Assembly (NCBI RefSeq): GCF_946478835.1
Contig: NZ_CAMLDV010000030.1
Coordinates: 1-28,604, forward strand
DNA: 28,604 nucleotides
Reading direction: 5' to 3'
From: an uncultured Bdellovibrio sp.
GTDB lineage: Bacteria; Bdellovibrionota; Bdellovibrionia; Bdellovibrionales; Bdellovibrionaceae
Below, piece by piece: positions 15,631-24,081 of the stretch. Each line of letters opens with the position of its first letter. The stretch's first letter is position 1. The notes under the pieces are model-generated. The model saw only the letters and a program-made list of their open reading frames with translations. It was not told where the DNA came from and searched no databases. A program made the translations under genes and the position numbers.

Positions 15631-15849
15631 CTATTTAGTCATGCTTTCTGATTTTTCTTTTTCTGATTTCTCTTTTTTGCCGTGTTTTTTATGTTTTTTC
15701 TCTTTTTTCACAACAGCAGAGTCTGCTTTTTGTTGTTGAGAAACTTCAGAGTTAGCAGTGTTTGATTGCTGAGGAGCCGCGCCTGTGCCTTGTGCTTGAG
15801 CGAAAACACCTGCAAGTACGATTGACATTAGAACGATTGCTGATTTCAT
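15631..15849 (-). CDS. Small exported Lys/Glu/His-rich protein
   Basis: A 72-residue protein. The start at 15849 is chosen over an in-frame ATG at 15861 because GGAGG sits inside that upstream stretch, 5 bases before the later ATG. Residues 1-19 are a signal peptide ending AQA (MKSAIVLMSIVLAGVFAQA). The mature peptide of about 53 residues opens with Gln/Asn/Ser/Ala and ends in a run dominated by Lys, Glu and His (KKEKKHKKHGKKEK and on). Similar small basic periplasmic proteins occur in many bacteria without a set function; binding to an anionic envelope polymer or to metal would be a guess. It has its own flanking hairpin and no partner gene. Confidence 0.72.
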   Translation of the reverse strand: MKSAIVLMSIVLAGVFAQAQGTGAAPQQSNTANSEVSQQQKADSAVVKKEKKHKKHGKKEKSEKEKSESMTK

Positions 15850-15912
15850 AAAAACCTCCATTTTGGTTTGTGAGAATCATCTCTTCTCTTGCTGAAATCA
15901 GATTAGCAAAGC

Positions 15913-15924
15913 GTTCTTAAGAAC
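15913..15924. promoter_or_regulatory. 12-bp perfect palindrome upstream of the small exported gene
   Basis: GTTCTTAAGAAC is a perfect inverted repeat 64 bases upstream of the start at 15849. A TAATCT lies about 10 bases closer to the gene and could be a -10 box, which would put the palindrome over the spacer, as for an operator. No convincing -35 is seen. Palindromes of this length can occur by chance. Confidence 0.3.
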
Positions 15925-16007
15925 CTATGAAAACGGGATTAAATAATTTTTAAATGCTGTGCCTCGGGTTTTGATCTAACTGCTGGATTCGACTTGGGAT
16001 AAAATAA

Positions 16008-16033
16008 AAAAGCCCCGCATTTGCGAGGCTTTT
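16008..16033 (-). terminator. Intrinsic terminator of the rlmN-kinase operon
   Basis: AAAAGCCCCGC (16008-16018) pairs with GCGAGGCTTTT (16023-16033) with one mismatch and a 4-base loop. Read leftward it is followed by TTATTTTATCC. It lies 24 bases past the kinase stop. Confidence 0.85.
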
Positions 16034-16057
16034 CATTTTGAGATTCTTTTAAATTAA

Positions 16058-16966
16058 CTAAACTGTAATCACTTTTTTATATTCAGTGAGACGTTTTTCC
16101 AGGTCACTAAGTGTGACTTTCGCAAGAGCTCTTACAGAGAAATCCTGAATCGTGTGACTCGCCATCATAGAACCCATGATACAAGCCTGTTTCAAGTTAC
16201 CTACCGTTGGAACTTCTTTTTGTGCCGCCAAGTATCCGAAGAAACCACCAGCGAATGTATCACCCGCACCTGTTGGATCTACCACCGTTGGAATTGGCAT
16301 CGCTGGCAGAATGAAATAACCATCTGTTTTAGAATACATCGCAAAACCGTACTCACCGCGCTTGATCACAACCGTTTTTGGTCCAAGATCTGTGATCATC
16401 GGAGCCGCTGAAATAGCGTTCGCTGCGCCCGTAAGCATTTTTGCTTCACCTTCGTTGATCAAAACAAGATCGACCTTCTTAAGAACTTCGATCACTTTTT
16501 CTTTTTTGATATTAATCCACAAGTTCATAGAGTCCATCCCTACGAACTTCGGAGCTTTCACTTGTTCCAAAACTTGCAATTGAAGTTCCGGAGCAATGTT
16601 AGCCAAGAACACGAAAGAAGAATCTTTGAAATGCTCTGGCAATTGTGGATTGAAATGTTCAAACACGTTCAAATCCGTTTTCAAAGTTTTCGCTTCGTTC
16701 ATGTCGCCTTCATAAGAACCCGCCCAGTGAAATGTTTTTCCTGGAACTTTTGAAAGGCCGGTCAAATCCACACCGCGAGAGTTGAGCAACTCATAATCGT
16801 TTTGGTCGTAGTCTTCACCGACAACGCCGACCACGCGCACTTTAGAAAACAAAGAGGCTGCCAAAGAAAAATAATTCGCAGACCCACCCAACGCGCGATC
16901 GACTTTTCCTGATGGCGTTTGGATTGAATCGTAAGCAAGACTTCCTACAACGAGAATTTCAGACAT
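16058..16966 (-). CDS. PfkB-family sugar or nucleoside kinase
   Basis: A 302-residue cytoplasmic kinase of the ribokinase (PfkB) family. Signature 1 region GGSANYFSLAASLF is at 27-40, and the phosphate/anion-hole motif DPTGAGDTFAGGF at 230-242 contains the catalytic base Asp236. The interior NEGEAKMLTG (171-180) is the usual PfkB strand-turn. The substrate cannot be set by eye: sugars and nucleosides are both possible. It starts 12 bases after rlmN, with an AAGGAAC ribosome site, and is the last gene before a terminator. Nothing in the pairing explains why it follows a ribosome methylase. Confidence 0.88.
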   Translation of the reverse strand: MSEILVVGSLAYDSIQTPSGKVDRALGGSANYFSLAASLFSKVRVVGVVGEDYDQNDYELLNSRGVDLTGLSKVPGKTFHWAGSYEGDMNEAKTLKTDLNVFEHFNPQLPEHFKDSSFVFLANIAPELQLQVLEQVKAPKFVGMDSMNLWINIKKEKVIEVLKKVDLVLINEGEAKMLTGAANAISAAPMITDLGPKTVVIKRGEYGFAMYSKTDGYFILPAMPIPTVVDPTGAGDTFAGGFFGYLAAQKEVPTVGNLKQACIMGSMMASHTIQDFSVRALAKVTLSDLEKRLTEYKKVITV

Positions 16967-16978
16967 GGTGTCGGTTCC

Positions 16979-18199
16979 TTATTGATTGTTGTTATTCGTC
17001 GCGGCTTCGGCAGCAGCAGCAAGCATCTCACGCTTGTACTTTGGAAGACCCGCAAGTTTAGAGTTAGAAATATCCATAGTTTCAGGTTTGTTCGGCACCT
17101 GACTTGTTAATTGACCGCAAGCCGCAAAGATGTCGCGACCCATTGAGCGGCGAAGAAGAACATGAGCACCGAGGCGCATAAGCTCCGAGTGGAAAGCCTC
17201 GACAGCTTCATCCGAAGGACGCTCGTAACCAGAACCTGGGTGTTCATTGAATGGAATGATATTGATTTTACAAGGAACGTCTTTCACCAATTTCACCAAC
17301 TGGCGAGCGTGTTCGATTTGATCTGTCACACCTTTTAGCAAAACGTACTCGAAAGTGACTTTGTCTTTCGTAATGCGGCAGTACTCTTTACATGCGTTCA
17401 GAAGCTCTGTCGTATTCCATTTTTTATTGATCGGCATTACTTGCGTACGGATCTCATCTGTTGGACCGTTTAAGCTCACGGCCAAACGCACTTTCGCGTC
17501 AGCCACACGCCACATTTCTGGAACGATGCCCGAAGTCGAGACAGTGATTTTTTTGCGAGAAAGATTGATACCCCACGGAGAATGAATAACGTCGATAGTT
17601 TTAAAGACCGCTTCTGGATTGTCCAGCGGCTCGCCCATGCCCATGAAAACGATATTTGTAATGCGTTGACCATCGCCCATGCGATCATGACATTGCATGA
17701 ATTGGCCGACGATTTCTTCCGTGCGCAAACGACGTTTTAGTTTTTGTTTTCCCGTGAAACAGAACTTACAACCGATGTTGCAACCAACTTCAGAGGAAAT
17801 ACACAATGTCAGACGATCTTCAGATGGAATCAAAACAGCTTCAACACTCTGGCCATTGCCCATATCAAAAAGAAGCTTCTGCGTGCCATCAACGGATTTT
17901 AAGTGAGTTAAAACTTTCGGAAGTTCAAAGCTCAAAAGTTGCGGCAAAGAGGCGCGGAATTCTTTTGAAAGATTCGTCATTTGTTCAGGATCTGTGATTC
18001 TTTGTTCATAAACCCATTTGAAAATTTGTTGAGCGCGGAATTGCTCTTTGCCCTTCCCTTTAAGGTAGGCTTTCAAATCTTCAAGAGTCATTGAGTAAAA
18101 ATTGACGGGTTTATTTTCGAGAGGTTTTGCGACGTTATCGTCAGCGTAGTTCACAGGGGCAGACATAGCGTTTTCAACGCCGCCGTTGTTTAATTCCAT
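16979..18199 (-). CDS. rlmN: Dual-specificity rRNA/tRNA adenine C2-methyltransferase RlmN
   Basis: A 406-residue radical SAM enzyme that methylates C2 of A2503 in 23S rRNA and A37 in some tRNAs. Start chosen at 18199, which has AGGAG 7 bases upstream; an in-frame ATG lies 30 bases earlier without one. The [4Fe-4S] motif is C140-NIG-C144-KF-C147. The two methyl-shuttle cysteines are present: Cys133 in TLCISSEVGC and Cys360 in FAACGQL. MGMGEPLDN and LAVSLNGPTDEIR are further family marks. It has about 35 extra N-terminal residues rich in Asn and Pro and an Asn/Ala-rich C-terminal tail beyond the fold. Confidence 0.97.
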   Translation of the reverse strand: MELNNGGVENAMSAPVNYADDNVAKPLENKPVNFYSMTLEDLKAYLKGKGKEQFRAQQIFKWVYEQRITDPEQMTNLSKEFRASLPQLLSFELPKVLTHLKSVDGTQKLLFDMGNGQSVEAVLIPSEDRLTLCISSEVGCNIGCKFCFTGKQKLKRRLRTEEIVGQFMQCHDRMGDGQRITNIVFMGMGEPLDNPEAVFKTIDVIHSPWGINLSRKKITVSTSGIVPEMWRVADAKVRLAVSLNGPTDEIRTQVMPINKKWNTTELLNACKEYCRITKDKVTFEYVLLKGVTDQIEHARQLVKLVKDVPCKINIIPFNEHPGSGYERPSDEAVEAFHSELMRLGAHVLLRRSMGRDIFAACGQLTSQVPNKPETMDISNSKLAGLPKYKREMLAAAAEAATNNNNQ

Positions 18200-18416
18200 C
18201 TTCGGGCTCCTCGGGCTTATCACAGCCATGCTTATTACAGCTGAGACCTTAAGCAGTCTCTTTGGTTAAAGGATTATGTGGGCGATTTTGTAGCACAAGC
18301 CCCCCTTTTTTCCTAGGAATTTCATGGAATTGTCCCTTTGGCCGAGCCAGGCTGCCTGACTTTAAGCAACTTTGCGCAAATTCTACATAAGACTCCTCAT
18401 ATTACCCCTCTCGTCC

Positions 18417-18445
18417 TTGAGTTCATCCTCTCAGGTCTTTATATT
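18417..18445 (+). promoter_or_regulatory. MFS gene promoter, placed for a leaderless mRNA
   Basis: TTGAGT (18417-18422), a 17-base spacer, then TATATT (18440-18445) match sigma-70 at 4 of 6 and 5 of 6. Six bases separate the -10 box from the ATG at 18452, which implies that the RNA starts at or next to the start codon. No clear Shine-Dalgarno is present. Confidence 0.6.
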
Positions 18446-18451
18446 GAAGTC

Positions 18452-19630
18452 ATGATTTGGCCCTTTATTTTTCTTTCTTACGCGAGCCTCTTTGTCTTCG
18501 GACTTTCTGACAATATCCGTGGGCCTTTGTTTCCTGAAATCATGAAGCATTTTGCAATCAGTGACTCCATGGGGTCTTTGATGTTTGCCTTGAGTAATAT
18601 TTCAGGCTTTTTTGCGAGCTATGGTTGCCGCTATCTTTTACGACGCTATGATCGCCTGACGGTTCTACGCAGCGGAGCAATCAGCTTGATGATTTCGATG
18701 TGGGGTATGGCGGCCTCCCCTGTATTTCCTTTGTTTTTATTTTTCAGTTTCTTTTTTGGTTTGAGTCTTGGCGTGTTGGGTTTAGTACCTAATATCTTAG
18801 TGCCGATGGGTTCAAGTCCTCATCGCAAGCAACAAATGCTTTCGGGTCTTCACACCATGTATGGTATGGCGAGTTTGCTAGCTCCTCTTTTAGCAGCGTC
18901 GATGGAGTATTTAACTGGAAGCTGGCGTTGGACTTTTGCGGCGGGCTCTCTGGGACCTTTGAGTCTTTTGATTTACACTTTCCACGGCAGTCACAAGTCT
19001 TTGCACACGAAGGCAGAGTTTTCTCCTGAAAAGCACAAAGCCAATAAGCAGAAAAATTTTAAACCACAGTTGTTTTTGGCTATCATGCTGAGTCTTGCCG
19101 TCGCTGCTGAAATTATGGTTTCTTCGCGTTTAGCGTTGTACATGCAACGCACCTGGAATTATGACATGGAGGCTTCTAGTCTTTACGTCACCTATTTCTT
19201 CATTTGCATGATGCTGGGACGTTTTCTTTTCGCGGTGGTGCACTTCAAACGTTCGCCGCAGTTTTTGTTGTCGACATCCTTAGTGATGACCGGTGTTTTT
19301 ATTTTAGCGGGCGTATTTATTCACCCTCTATTCTTGGCAGGAACAGGTTTTATGATTGCGCCGTTTTATCCTCTCTCGATTTCCTGGATCTCAACCGAGT
19401 TTCCTGAGGATTTAGACTCCGCCGTTTCGTATATGATGGCGACGGATTCCATTATGTTGATTTTAATGCATCTGACGATTGGGAAACTGACGGATTTGTT
19501 TAGCATCAAACAAGCGCTCTTATGGGGTTTGGGGTTTGTGATTCTGTCCTTCTTGATGGTGAATAGTTTTGCGTTCTTGTTTAAACGCGAACGCCATCAT
19601 CATCCCTTGCAAGAAATTCCCGCGAAATAG
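18452..19630 (+). CDS. MFS transporter
   Basis: A 392-residue integral inner-membrane protein with about 12 hydrophobic helices and a short hydrophilic central loop (HTKAEFSPEKHKANKQKNFK, about residues 185-204) dividing two six-helix halves. The early motif FGLSDNIRGPLFPEIMKHF and the loop CRYLLRRYDRLTVLR (motif A position) fit the major facilitator superfamily, closest in feel to the FucP/YbjJ-type members. The start at 18452 is preferred to an upstream in-frame TTG because the protein then opens directly into helix 1 and because a promoter -10 box ends 6 bases before it. The substrate is unknown. It is divergent from rlmN. Confidence 0.85.
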   Translation: MIWPFIFLSYASLFVFGLSDNIRGPLFPEIMKHFAISDSMGSLMFALSNISGFFASYGCRYLLRRYDRLTVLRSGAISLMISMWGMAASPVFPLFLFFSFFFGLSLGVLGLVPNILVPMGSSPHRKQQMLSGLHTMYGMASLLAPLLAASMEYLTGSWRWTFAAGSLGPLSLLIYTFHGSHKSLHTKAEFSPEKHKANKQKNFKPQLFLAIMLSLAVAAEIMVSSRLALYMQRTWNYDMEASSLYVTYFFICMMLGRFLFAVVHFKRSPQFLLSTSLVMTGVFILAGVFIHPLFLAGTGFMIAPFYPLSISWISTEFPEDLDSAVSYMMATDSIMLILMHLTIGKLTDLFSIKQALLWGLGFVILSFLMVNSFAFLFKRERHHHPLQEIPAK

Positions 19631-19651
19631 AATTCCCCGTTCCTTCGTTTA

Positions 19652-19657
19652 TATAAT
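19652..19657 (+). promoter_or_regulatory. Consensus -10 box before the exported-protein gene
   Basis: TATAAT matches the -10 consensus fully and lies 36 bases before the start at 19693. The -35 region is poor (TAGAAT or AGAATT at the right distance), so it may need an activator or be coincidental in an A/T-rich gap. Confidence 0.4.
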
Positions 19658-19681
19658 TTGAGTTTACGAGGGAACTTCGTT

Positions 19682-19696
19682 ATGAAGCTTCCATGA
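19682..19696 (+). other. Four-codon leader ORF overlapping the next start
   Basis: ATG-AAG-CTT-CCA-TGA encodes MKLP and stops in an ATGA overlap with the main start at 19693. The GAGGGAA ribosome site at about 19668 is better spaced for this ATG than for the main one. It could couple translation of the exported protein, or be chance. Confidence 0.3.
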
Positions 19697-20538
19697 AAAC
19701 ACTTTCTTTATCTTTGCTCTTAGGTTTGTTTTTGGGTTTCAGCACATCTGCTCTCGCCATCGCCCCACCGGCCCTACTGGGACAAAGCTTTTTGTCGGAT
19801 TCAAATATTTCACGGCTTCAACAATCAGCTTTAGGTACAGTGACAATTCAGTTGACGGCTCCAGCGAAACTTCCTGGCGCAGGCGTTAATCTGAGCCTCG
19901 AAGATCAACAACCCTTTTTTCATATCACGCGTTCTATTTCCGGCGCCTTGTTGATCAGTTTTGATAATGGCTTTCCTGCAGACTTAAAATCAATTGACGC
20001 CACAGAAAACTCTGATGGCGTTCTTGTTGTTTCAATCAAGTCATGGAATGCGTTGGTGCATCCACTTGCACGAATCAAAGCTCAATCTTTTGATTCAGCA
20101 GAACACAGTCCTTGGGTGGCTTTTGCTTCTCCTCTATATCCATTGGCGGGGGCGACGGGTCCTGCGAGTTTGCCTGAATTACTTGGACAAAAGAATCAAG
20201 TGACGTCATTGAAGACATGGTTGGATTTAGCGTTTAAGGAAACTATTGCACAAGCTCCCAGCGACGCTTTGATCTCTCTTGAAATCAGCTTTCTTTACAC
20301 AAACACGGGAGCGATGAGTCCGGTTCTGTTGATGACTCCAACTTCGTTCACTTCTGAATTAACGACGCAGTTGGATTCGGCTGTACAAAACTGGCTGCAA
20401 ACACAACGACCTGTTCTTGAAAATGCAGCCTTGATTTTTAATGTGCGCATTTTTGTTCCCGGAGAGTCTTCCGGCCAGGCACCGCGACCGATTTATATCT
20501 TTAACGGTTTAGAGCTGCCTCTTACGAATTTAAACTGA
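19693..20538 (+). CDS. Exported protein of unknown function
   Basis: A 281-residue protein with a signal peptide (MKTLSLSLLLGLFLGFSTSALA, cut probably after ALA at 22). The mature part is beta-rich with no Cys. It shows a strand pattern in the first half (TVTIQLTAPAKLPG, then HITRSISGALLISFDNG) and ends with a segment like VRIFVPGESSGQAPRPIYIF. I do not recognise the family. It may be a periplasmic or outer-membrane-associated protein. The signal peptide and coding character are clear; function is open. It lies between the MFS gene and the radical SAM gene with separate promoters on either side. Confidence 0.7.
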   Translation: MKTLSLSLLLGLFLGFSTSALAIAPPALLGQSFLSDSNISRLQQSALGTVTIQLTAPAKLPGAGVNLSLEDQQPFFHITRSISGALLISFDNGFPADLKSIDATENSDGVLVVSIKSWNALVHPLARIKAQSFDSAEHSPWVAFASPLYPLAGATGPASLPELLGQKNQVTSLKTWLDLAFKETIAQAPSDALISLEISFLYTNTGAMSPVLLMTPTSFTSELTTQLDSAVQNWLQTQRPVLENAALIFNVRIFVPGESSGQAPRPIYIFNGLELPLTNLN

Positions 20539-20589
20539 ACTCATATTGAGTAAACAAGCCTTAGCAGTCTAGCCAAACGGCATTCTGCT

Positions 20590-20619
20590 TTGCGGTTTCT
20601 TATTTTTTGAGCATATACT
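20590..20619 (+). promoter_or_regulatory. Radical SAM operon promoter, placed for a leaderless mRNA
   Basis: TTGCGG (20590-20595), an 18-base spacer and TATACT (20614-20619) lie before the ATG at 20628, with 8 bases between the -10 box and the ATG. The -10 box and spacer length are the same as in the dgcB promoter; the -35 is weaker. No Shine-Dalgarno is seen. Confidence 0.5.
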
Positions 20620-20627
20620 GGCCGTCT

Positions 20628-21707
20628 ATGACTCGTGAATTTCGAAAAGATATCCGTGGTCGTGGAGCCAGTAGCAACGTCACCAATCGTTACGACTCTT
20701 TTAAATACGAAGCTACCGAAGAAGAATTTGATAATTACATTGATGCTGACGAGAAGCCTCTTCTCAAAACGGAAGTCCTCAAAGACTCTTCACGCACCAT
20801 TATCACGGAAAACAAATCTCCTGATGTCGGTTTTCGCTTTTCAGTGAATGCCTATCGCGGCTGTGAACACGGCTGTGCGTATTGTTATGCGCGCCCCACG
20901 CATGAGTATTTAGGTTATTCTCCGGGACTTGATTTCGAATCTAAAATTTTTGTGAAAGAAGAAGCGCCGAAACTTTTGCGTGAAGCTTTGATGAAAAAAT
21001 CATGGCAACCGGAAGTGATCAATATGAGCGGCATCACCGATTGCTATCAACCTCTTGAAAGACAAAAAGAACTGACTCGCGGTTGCTTGCAGGTTTTGTT
21101 GGACTTTAAAAATCCTGTGTCGATGATCACAAAAAATGCGTTGATCCTGAGAGACTTAGATATTTTTAAAGAGATGGCAAAGTATAACGGCATTTTGATT
21201 TTTCTTTCCGTGACATCACTGGATGCCGATCTTGCTCGCACTTTAGAACCGCGCACATCTCATCCGATGGCTCGCCTTAAAGCGATTGAGACTTTAGCGA
21301 AGGAAGGGATTCCAGTGGGTGTGAATGTGGCACCTTGTATTCCCGGGCTCACCGATCATGAAATGCCGATGATTTTAAAAGCGGCCAGTGAAGCGGGTGC
21401 CAGCTTTGCGGGATACGTTCCCTTGCGTCTCCCCTCTTCGGTTTTACCGATTTTTGAGGAATGGCTGGAAGTCCATCGCCCTCTAAAAAAGCAAAAAGTT
21501 TTAAACTCGGTGCGTGATATTCGGGGCGGCAAACTCAATGATCCTAACTTTGGATCGCGTATGCGCGGAGAAGGCGCTAGAGCCGACCAAATGGCGCAAA
21601 TGTTTGCTCTTTATACTCGCAAATATAATTTAAATGTGAAAGAGTTTGAACTCTCGGCAGCACACTTTCAAAGGCCCGGGGATCAACTGCAATTTAAACT
21701 AGATTGA
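20628..21707 (+). CDS. PA0069-family radical SAM protein (SplB-like)
   Basis: A 359-residue protein of the radical SAM group named after PA0069, related to spore photoproduct lyase. The cluster motif is C79-EHG-C83-AY-C86 in YRGCEHGCAYCYARPTHEY, typical of this subgroup. Family-like blocks follow: GITDCYQPLE, SMITKNALILRDLDI, FLSVTSLD and EPRTSHPMARLKAI. The reaction is not known for the family; DNA repair or RNA/protein modification are both possible. Start at 20628 chosen because it suits the promoter; an in-frame TTG lies 21 bases earlier. It is the first gene of a tight operon: the helicase ATG comes 1 base after its stop. Confidence 0.88.
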   Translation: MTREFRKDIRGRGASSNVTNRYDSFKYEATEEEFDNYIDADEKPLLKTEVLKDSSRTIITENKSPDVGFRFSVNAYRGCEHGCAYCYARPTHEYLGYSPGLDFESKIFVKEEAPKLLREALMKKSWQPEVINMSGITDCYQPLERQKELTRGCLQVLLDFKNPVSMITKNALILRDLDIFKEMAKYNGILIFLSVTSLDADLARTLEPRTSHPMARLKAIETLAKEGIPVGVNVAPCIPGLTDHEMPMILKAASEAGASFAGYVPLRLPSSVLPIFEEWLEVHRPLKKQKVLNSVRDIRGGKLNDPNFGSRMRGEGARADQMAQMFALYTRKYNLNVKEFELSAAHFQRPGDQLQFKLD

Positions 21708-21708
21708 T

Positions 21709-24081
21709 ATGCGTAAAGTTCATCTCGATGTTCGACAATTTGCGATTCCGACTCCTCGTGTGGGACACATCGAGACGCATTCCGGTTATGGAGCGCCTCC
21801 ACTGAGTGGCCAGGAGATTCACCAGGCGGTGCAAAGAATTCGTGTGCGTGAAAATTCAGATTATACGCCTGAGAAAAAAATCTCTTTTACTTTTACGAAA
21901 TCTCCTTATGAGTTTGAGATCTCAGGACGCGCCGATGGTTTTGTTGAATATCCGGCGATGATTGAAGAGATCAAAACCAGTTTCGATATTGATGAGCTTT
22001 ATGACAAATTGACCTTGGAACCTAATCATCCTTACGTGTGGCAAGTGCGCACATACGGATACATGCACTACAAACACACGGGTGTAGTTCCTCGTTTGAA
22101 TCTTTGTTTGGTGTCGGCTCGTAATTATTATAAATTCCGCGACTTGCCGGTTTTGCTAGATATTGAAGAATATGAAGCTTGGCTGGCGCTTCGCTTGGAA
22201 GAACTTGTTGTTGAAACGAAGATCAAAGAAAAGTTATTTAAAAAACGTCAGCAGATTTCTGAAGAAATGGCATTTCCTTTCCCCGCTCCACGCCGAGGGC
22301 AACGAGAGTTGGTGGACTCTGTCACAGAAAACTTTGCAACCGAAAATCCTCTGTTGATTCAAGCGCCGACAGGTCTTGGAAAAACTGTGGGGATTTTATA
22401 TCCCTCTTTAAAGGAAGCGATGGCTCGTGGGCAAAAGGTGGTTTACGTCACACCTAAAAACTCCCAGCATCAGGTTGCCGAAGAAGCTGTTGAGCGCATG
22501 CAAGAGCAAGGCTGTAAGGTGCGCTCTTTAACGATCACAGCAAAAAGCAAGATGTGCATGAAGGCTGAACCTCTTTGCAATCCCAAATACTGTGAGTTTG
22601 CGAAAGATTACTACAAAAAGGTCTATGAAAACGATTTGGTGAATAAACTTGCGAGGCTTCGCAGTCTTGATAGTCATAAGCTCAAAGCCATGGCGGAAGA
22701 ATATCAAGTTTGCCCTTTCGAACTTTCTCTTGAGGCCATTGAGCGCGCCGATGTGGTGATTGGGGATTACAATTATGTTTTTGCTCCCCGCAGTTTGATT
22801 GGCCGCTTAGCAGAGCCTTTGCTTGAACCCAAAGAAAAGGCCAATTTAGTTATTGATGAGGCTCACAATCTGCCTTCGCGGGCGCAGGACTATTTTTCTC
22901 CGAGTATTTCGACCCAACAGCTCAATACCTTAGAGCGTGACTTGGTGAAACTTTCGCCGTCGTTTTCTTTGCGCGCTCAAGTCTTGTTGCAACAAGCTCG
23001 CAAGCTGATTCAGTCTTACGGGCTTGATGGTATTTCCAAGAAAATTGAAATCGTGATGGAGCCGTTTGAAGATCTTGATGCTGACATTCGCGATCTGACC
23101 GTTCAGTATTTGGAGTCTGACGAGGAGATTCAAAATCAAGATCCCATGTTGCGCTTTATGAACATGTGGTCTGATTTTGTAAACTCGCTGGCTTTAAGTG
23201 GCGAAGAGTTCTTTCAGACGTATCAGAAGAGCAACTATTCTGAAATGCTGAAGATCACCTGCTGTGATGCCGCTGACCATTTGTCTTTGGCTTACAAGGA
23301 ATTTAAAAATGTCGTGGCCTTTTCAGCAACGCTGAAGCCGTTTAATTACTATCAAGAGCTTTTGGGTTTTCCAAAAGAGACAACGAAACAAATTGAGTTT
23401 TCTTCACCGTTCACAAAAGACAATCGCAAGCTTTTAATCATTCCGCAGATTTCGACGAAGTTTTCAGATCGTCATATGAACGCCGGCAAAATTGCCGACG
23501 CCATTCAAAGAATCACACAAGTGAAATCAGGAAATTACATTGCGCTTTTCCCTAGCTTTGAATTTATGGGAATGGTTTTACAAAAGTTGCAGCTTCCACA
23601 GTTTCAAATTCTTACGCAAGAACGAGAAATGAAGCAGCAGCAAATTCAAAGTTATCTCGAAGAAATGAAAGCAGCCCAGCGTCCGACTTTGTTGATGGGC
23701 GTGCAAGGGGGTGTTTTCTCTGAAGGCGTGGACTTCCCTGGCGATATGCTTATTGGTGCCTTTGTTGTTGGCCCGGCTCTTCCGAACTTTGATTTTGAGC
23801 GTGAGCAAATCCGCACTTACTATGAAAACCGTTACGGCAAAGACAATGCCTTTAACTACGCTTATGTGTATCCGGCTATGGCAAAAGCCATCCAGTCGGC
23901 TGGCCGCGTGATTCGCTCAGAGACCGATCGCGGTGTGATTGTGATGCTCGACTCGCGCTTTTTGCAAAACAGTTACGCTGAAACAATGCCGGAAGGTTGG
24001 TTCCAAGAATCTCCGCAGGAATTAGTTTCAAGGCAGATTTTGAAAGACGTCCAAGAGTTTTGGAGTTCTTATGAGTCTTAA
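21709..24081 (+). CDS. RecB/Cas4-like nuclease fused to Fe-S XPD/DinG-type helicase
   Basis: A 790-residue protein. Residues 1-180 have the PD-(D/E)xK signature of RecB/Cas4 nucleases: Asp76 in GRADGF, E87-I-K89 in IEEIKT, and Q112-VRT-Y116 (QxxxY). From residue 190 it is a superfamily-2 helicase of the XPD/DinG type: Walker A APTGLGKT at 219-226, four cysteines (283, 290, 295, 335) as in the Fe-S domain, DEAH at 383-386, FSATLKP, then GGVFSEGVDFPG and QSAGRVIRSETDRG near the C-terminus. Such helicases unwind DNA 5' to 3'. E. coli DinG has no nuclease domain and the Staphylococcus DinG carries a DnaQ-like one, so this arrangement differs. It shares an 11-base overlap with the next gene. Confidence 0.88.
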   Translation: MRKVHLDVRQFAIPTPRVGHIETHSGYGAPPLSGQEIHQAVQRIRVRENSDYTPEKKISFTFTKSPYEFEISGRADGFVEYPAMIEEIKTSFDIDELYDKLTLEPNHPYVWQVRTYGYMHYKHTGVVPRLNLCLVSARNYYKFRDLPVLLDIEEYEAWLALRLEELVVETKIKEKLFKKRQQISEEMAFPFPAPRRGQRELVDSVTENFATENPLLIQAPTGLGKTVGILYPSLKEAMARGQKVVYVTPKNSQHQVAEEAVERMQEQGCKVRSLTITAKSKMCMKAEPLCNPKYCEFAKDYYKKVYENDLVNKLARLRSLDSHKLKAMAEEYQVCPFELSLEAIERADVVIGDYNYVFAPRSLIGRLAEPLLEPKEKANLVIDEAHNLPSRAQDYFSPSISTQQLNTLERDLVKLSPSFSLRAQVLLQQARKLIQSYGLDGISKKIEIVMEPFEDLDADIRDLTVQYLESDEEIQNQDPMLRFMNMWSDFVNSLALSGEEFFQTYQKSNYSEMLKITCCDAADHLSLAYKEFKNVVAFSATLKPFNYYQELLGFPKETTKQIEFSSPFTKDNRKLLIIPQISTKFSDRHMNAGKIADAIQRITQVKSGNYIALFPSFEFMGMVLQKLQLPQFQILTQEREMKQQQIQSYLEEMKAAQRPTLLMGVQGGVFSEGVDFPGDMLIGAFVVGPALPNFDFEREQIRTYYENRYGKDNAFNYAYVYPAMAKAIQSAGRVIRSETDRGVIVMLDSRFLQNSYAETMPEGWFQESPQELVSRQILKDVQEFWSSYES

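Noticed and set aside
15364..15651. Plus-strand ORF of about 95 codons spanning the chemoreceptor start and the gap
   Set aside because: It starts inside the chemoreceptor gene in antisense, has no ribosome site, and ends in the stop region of the small exported gene.
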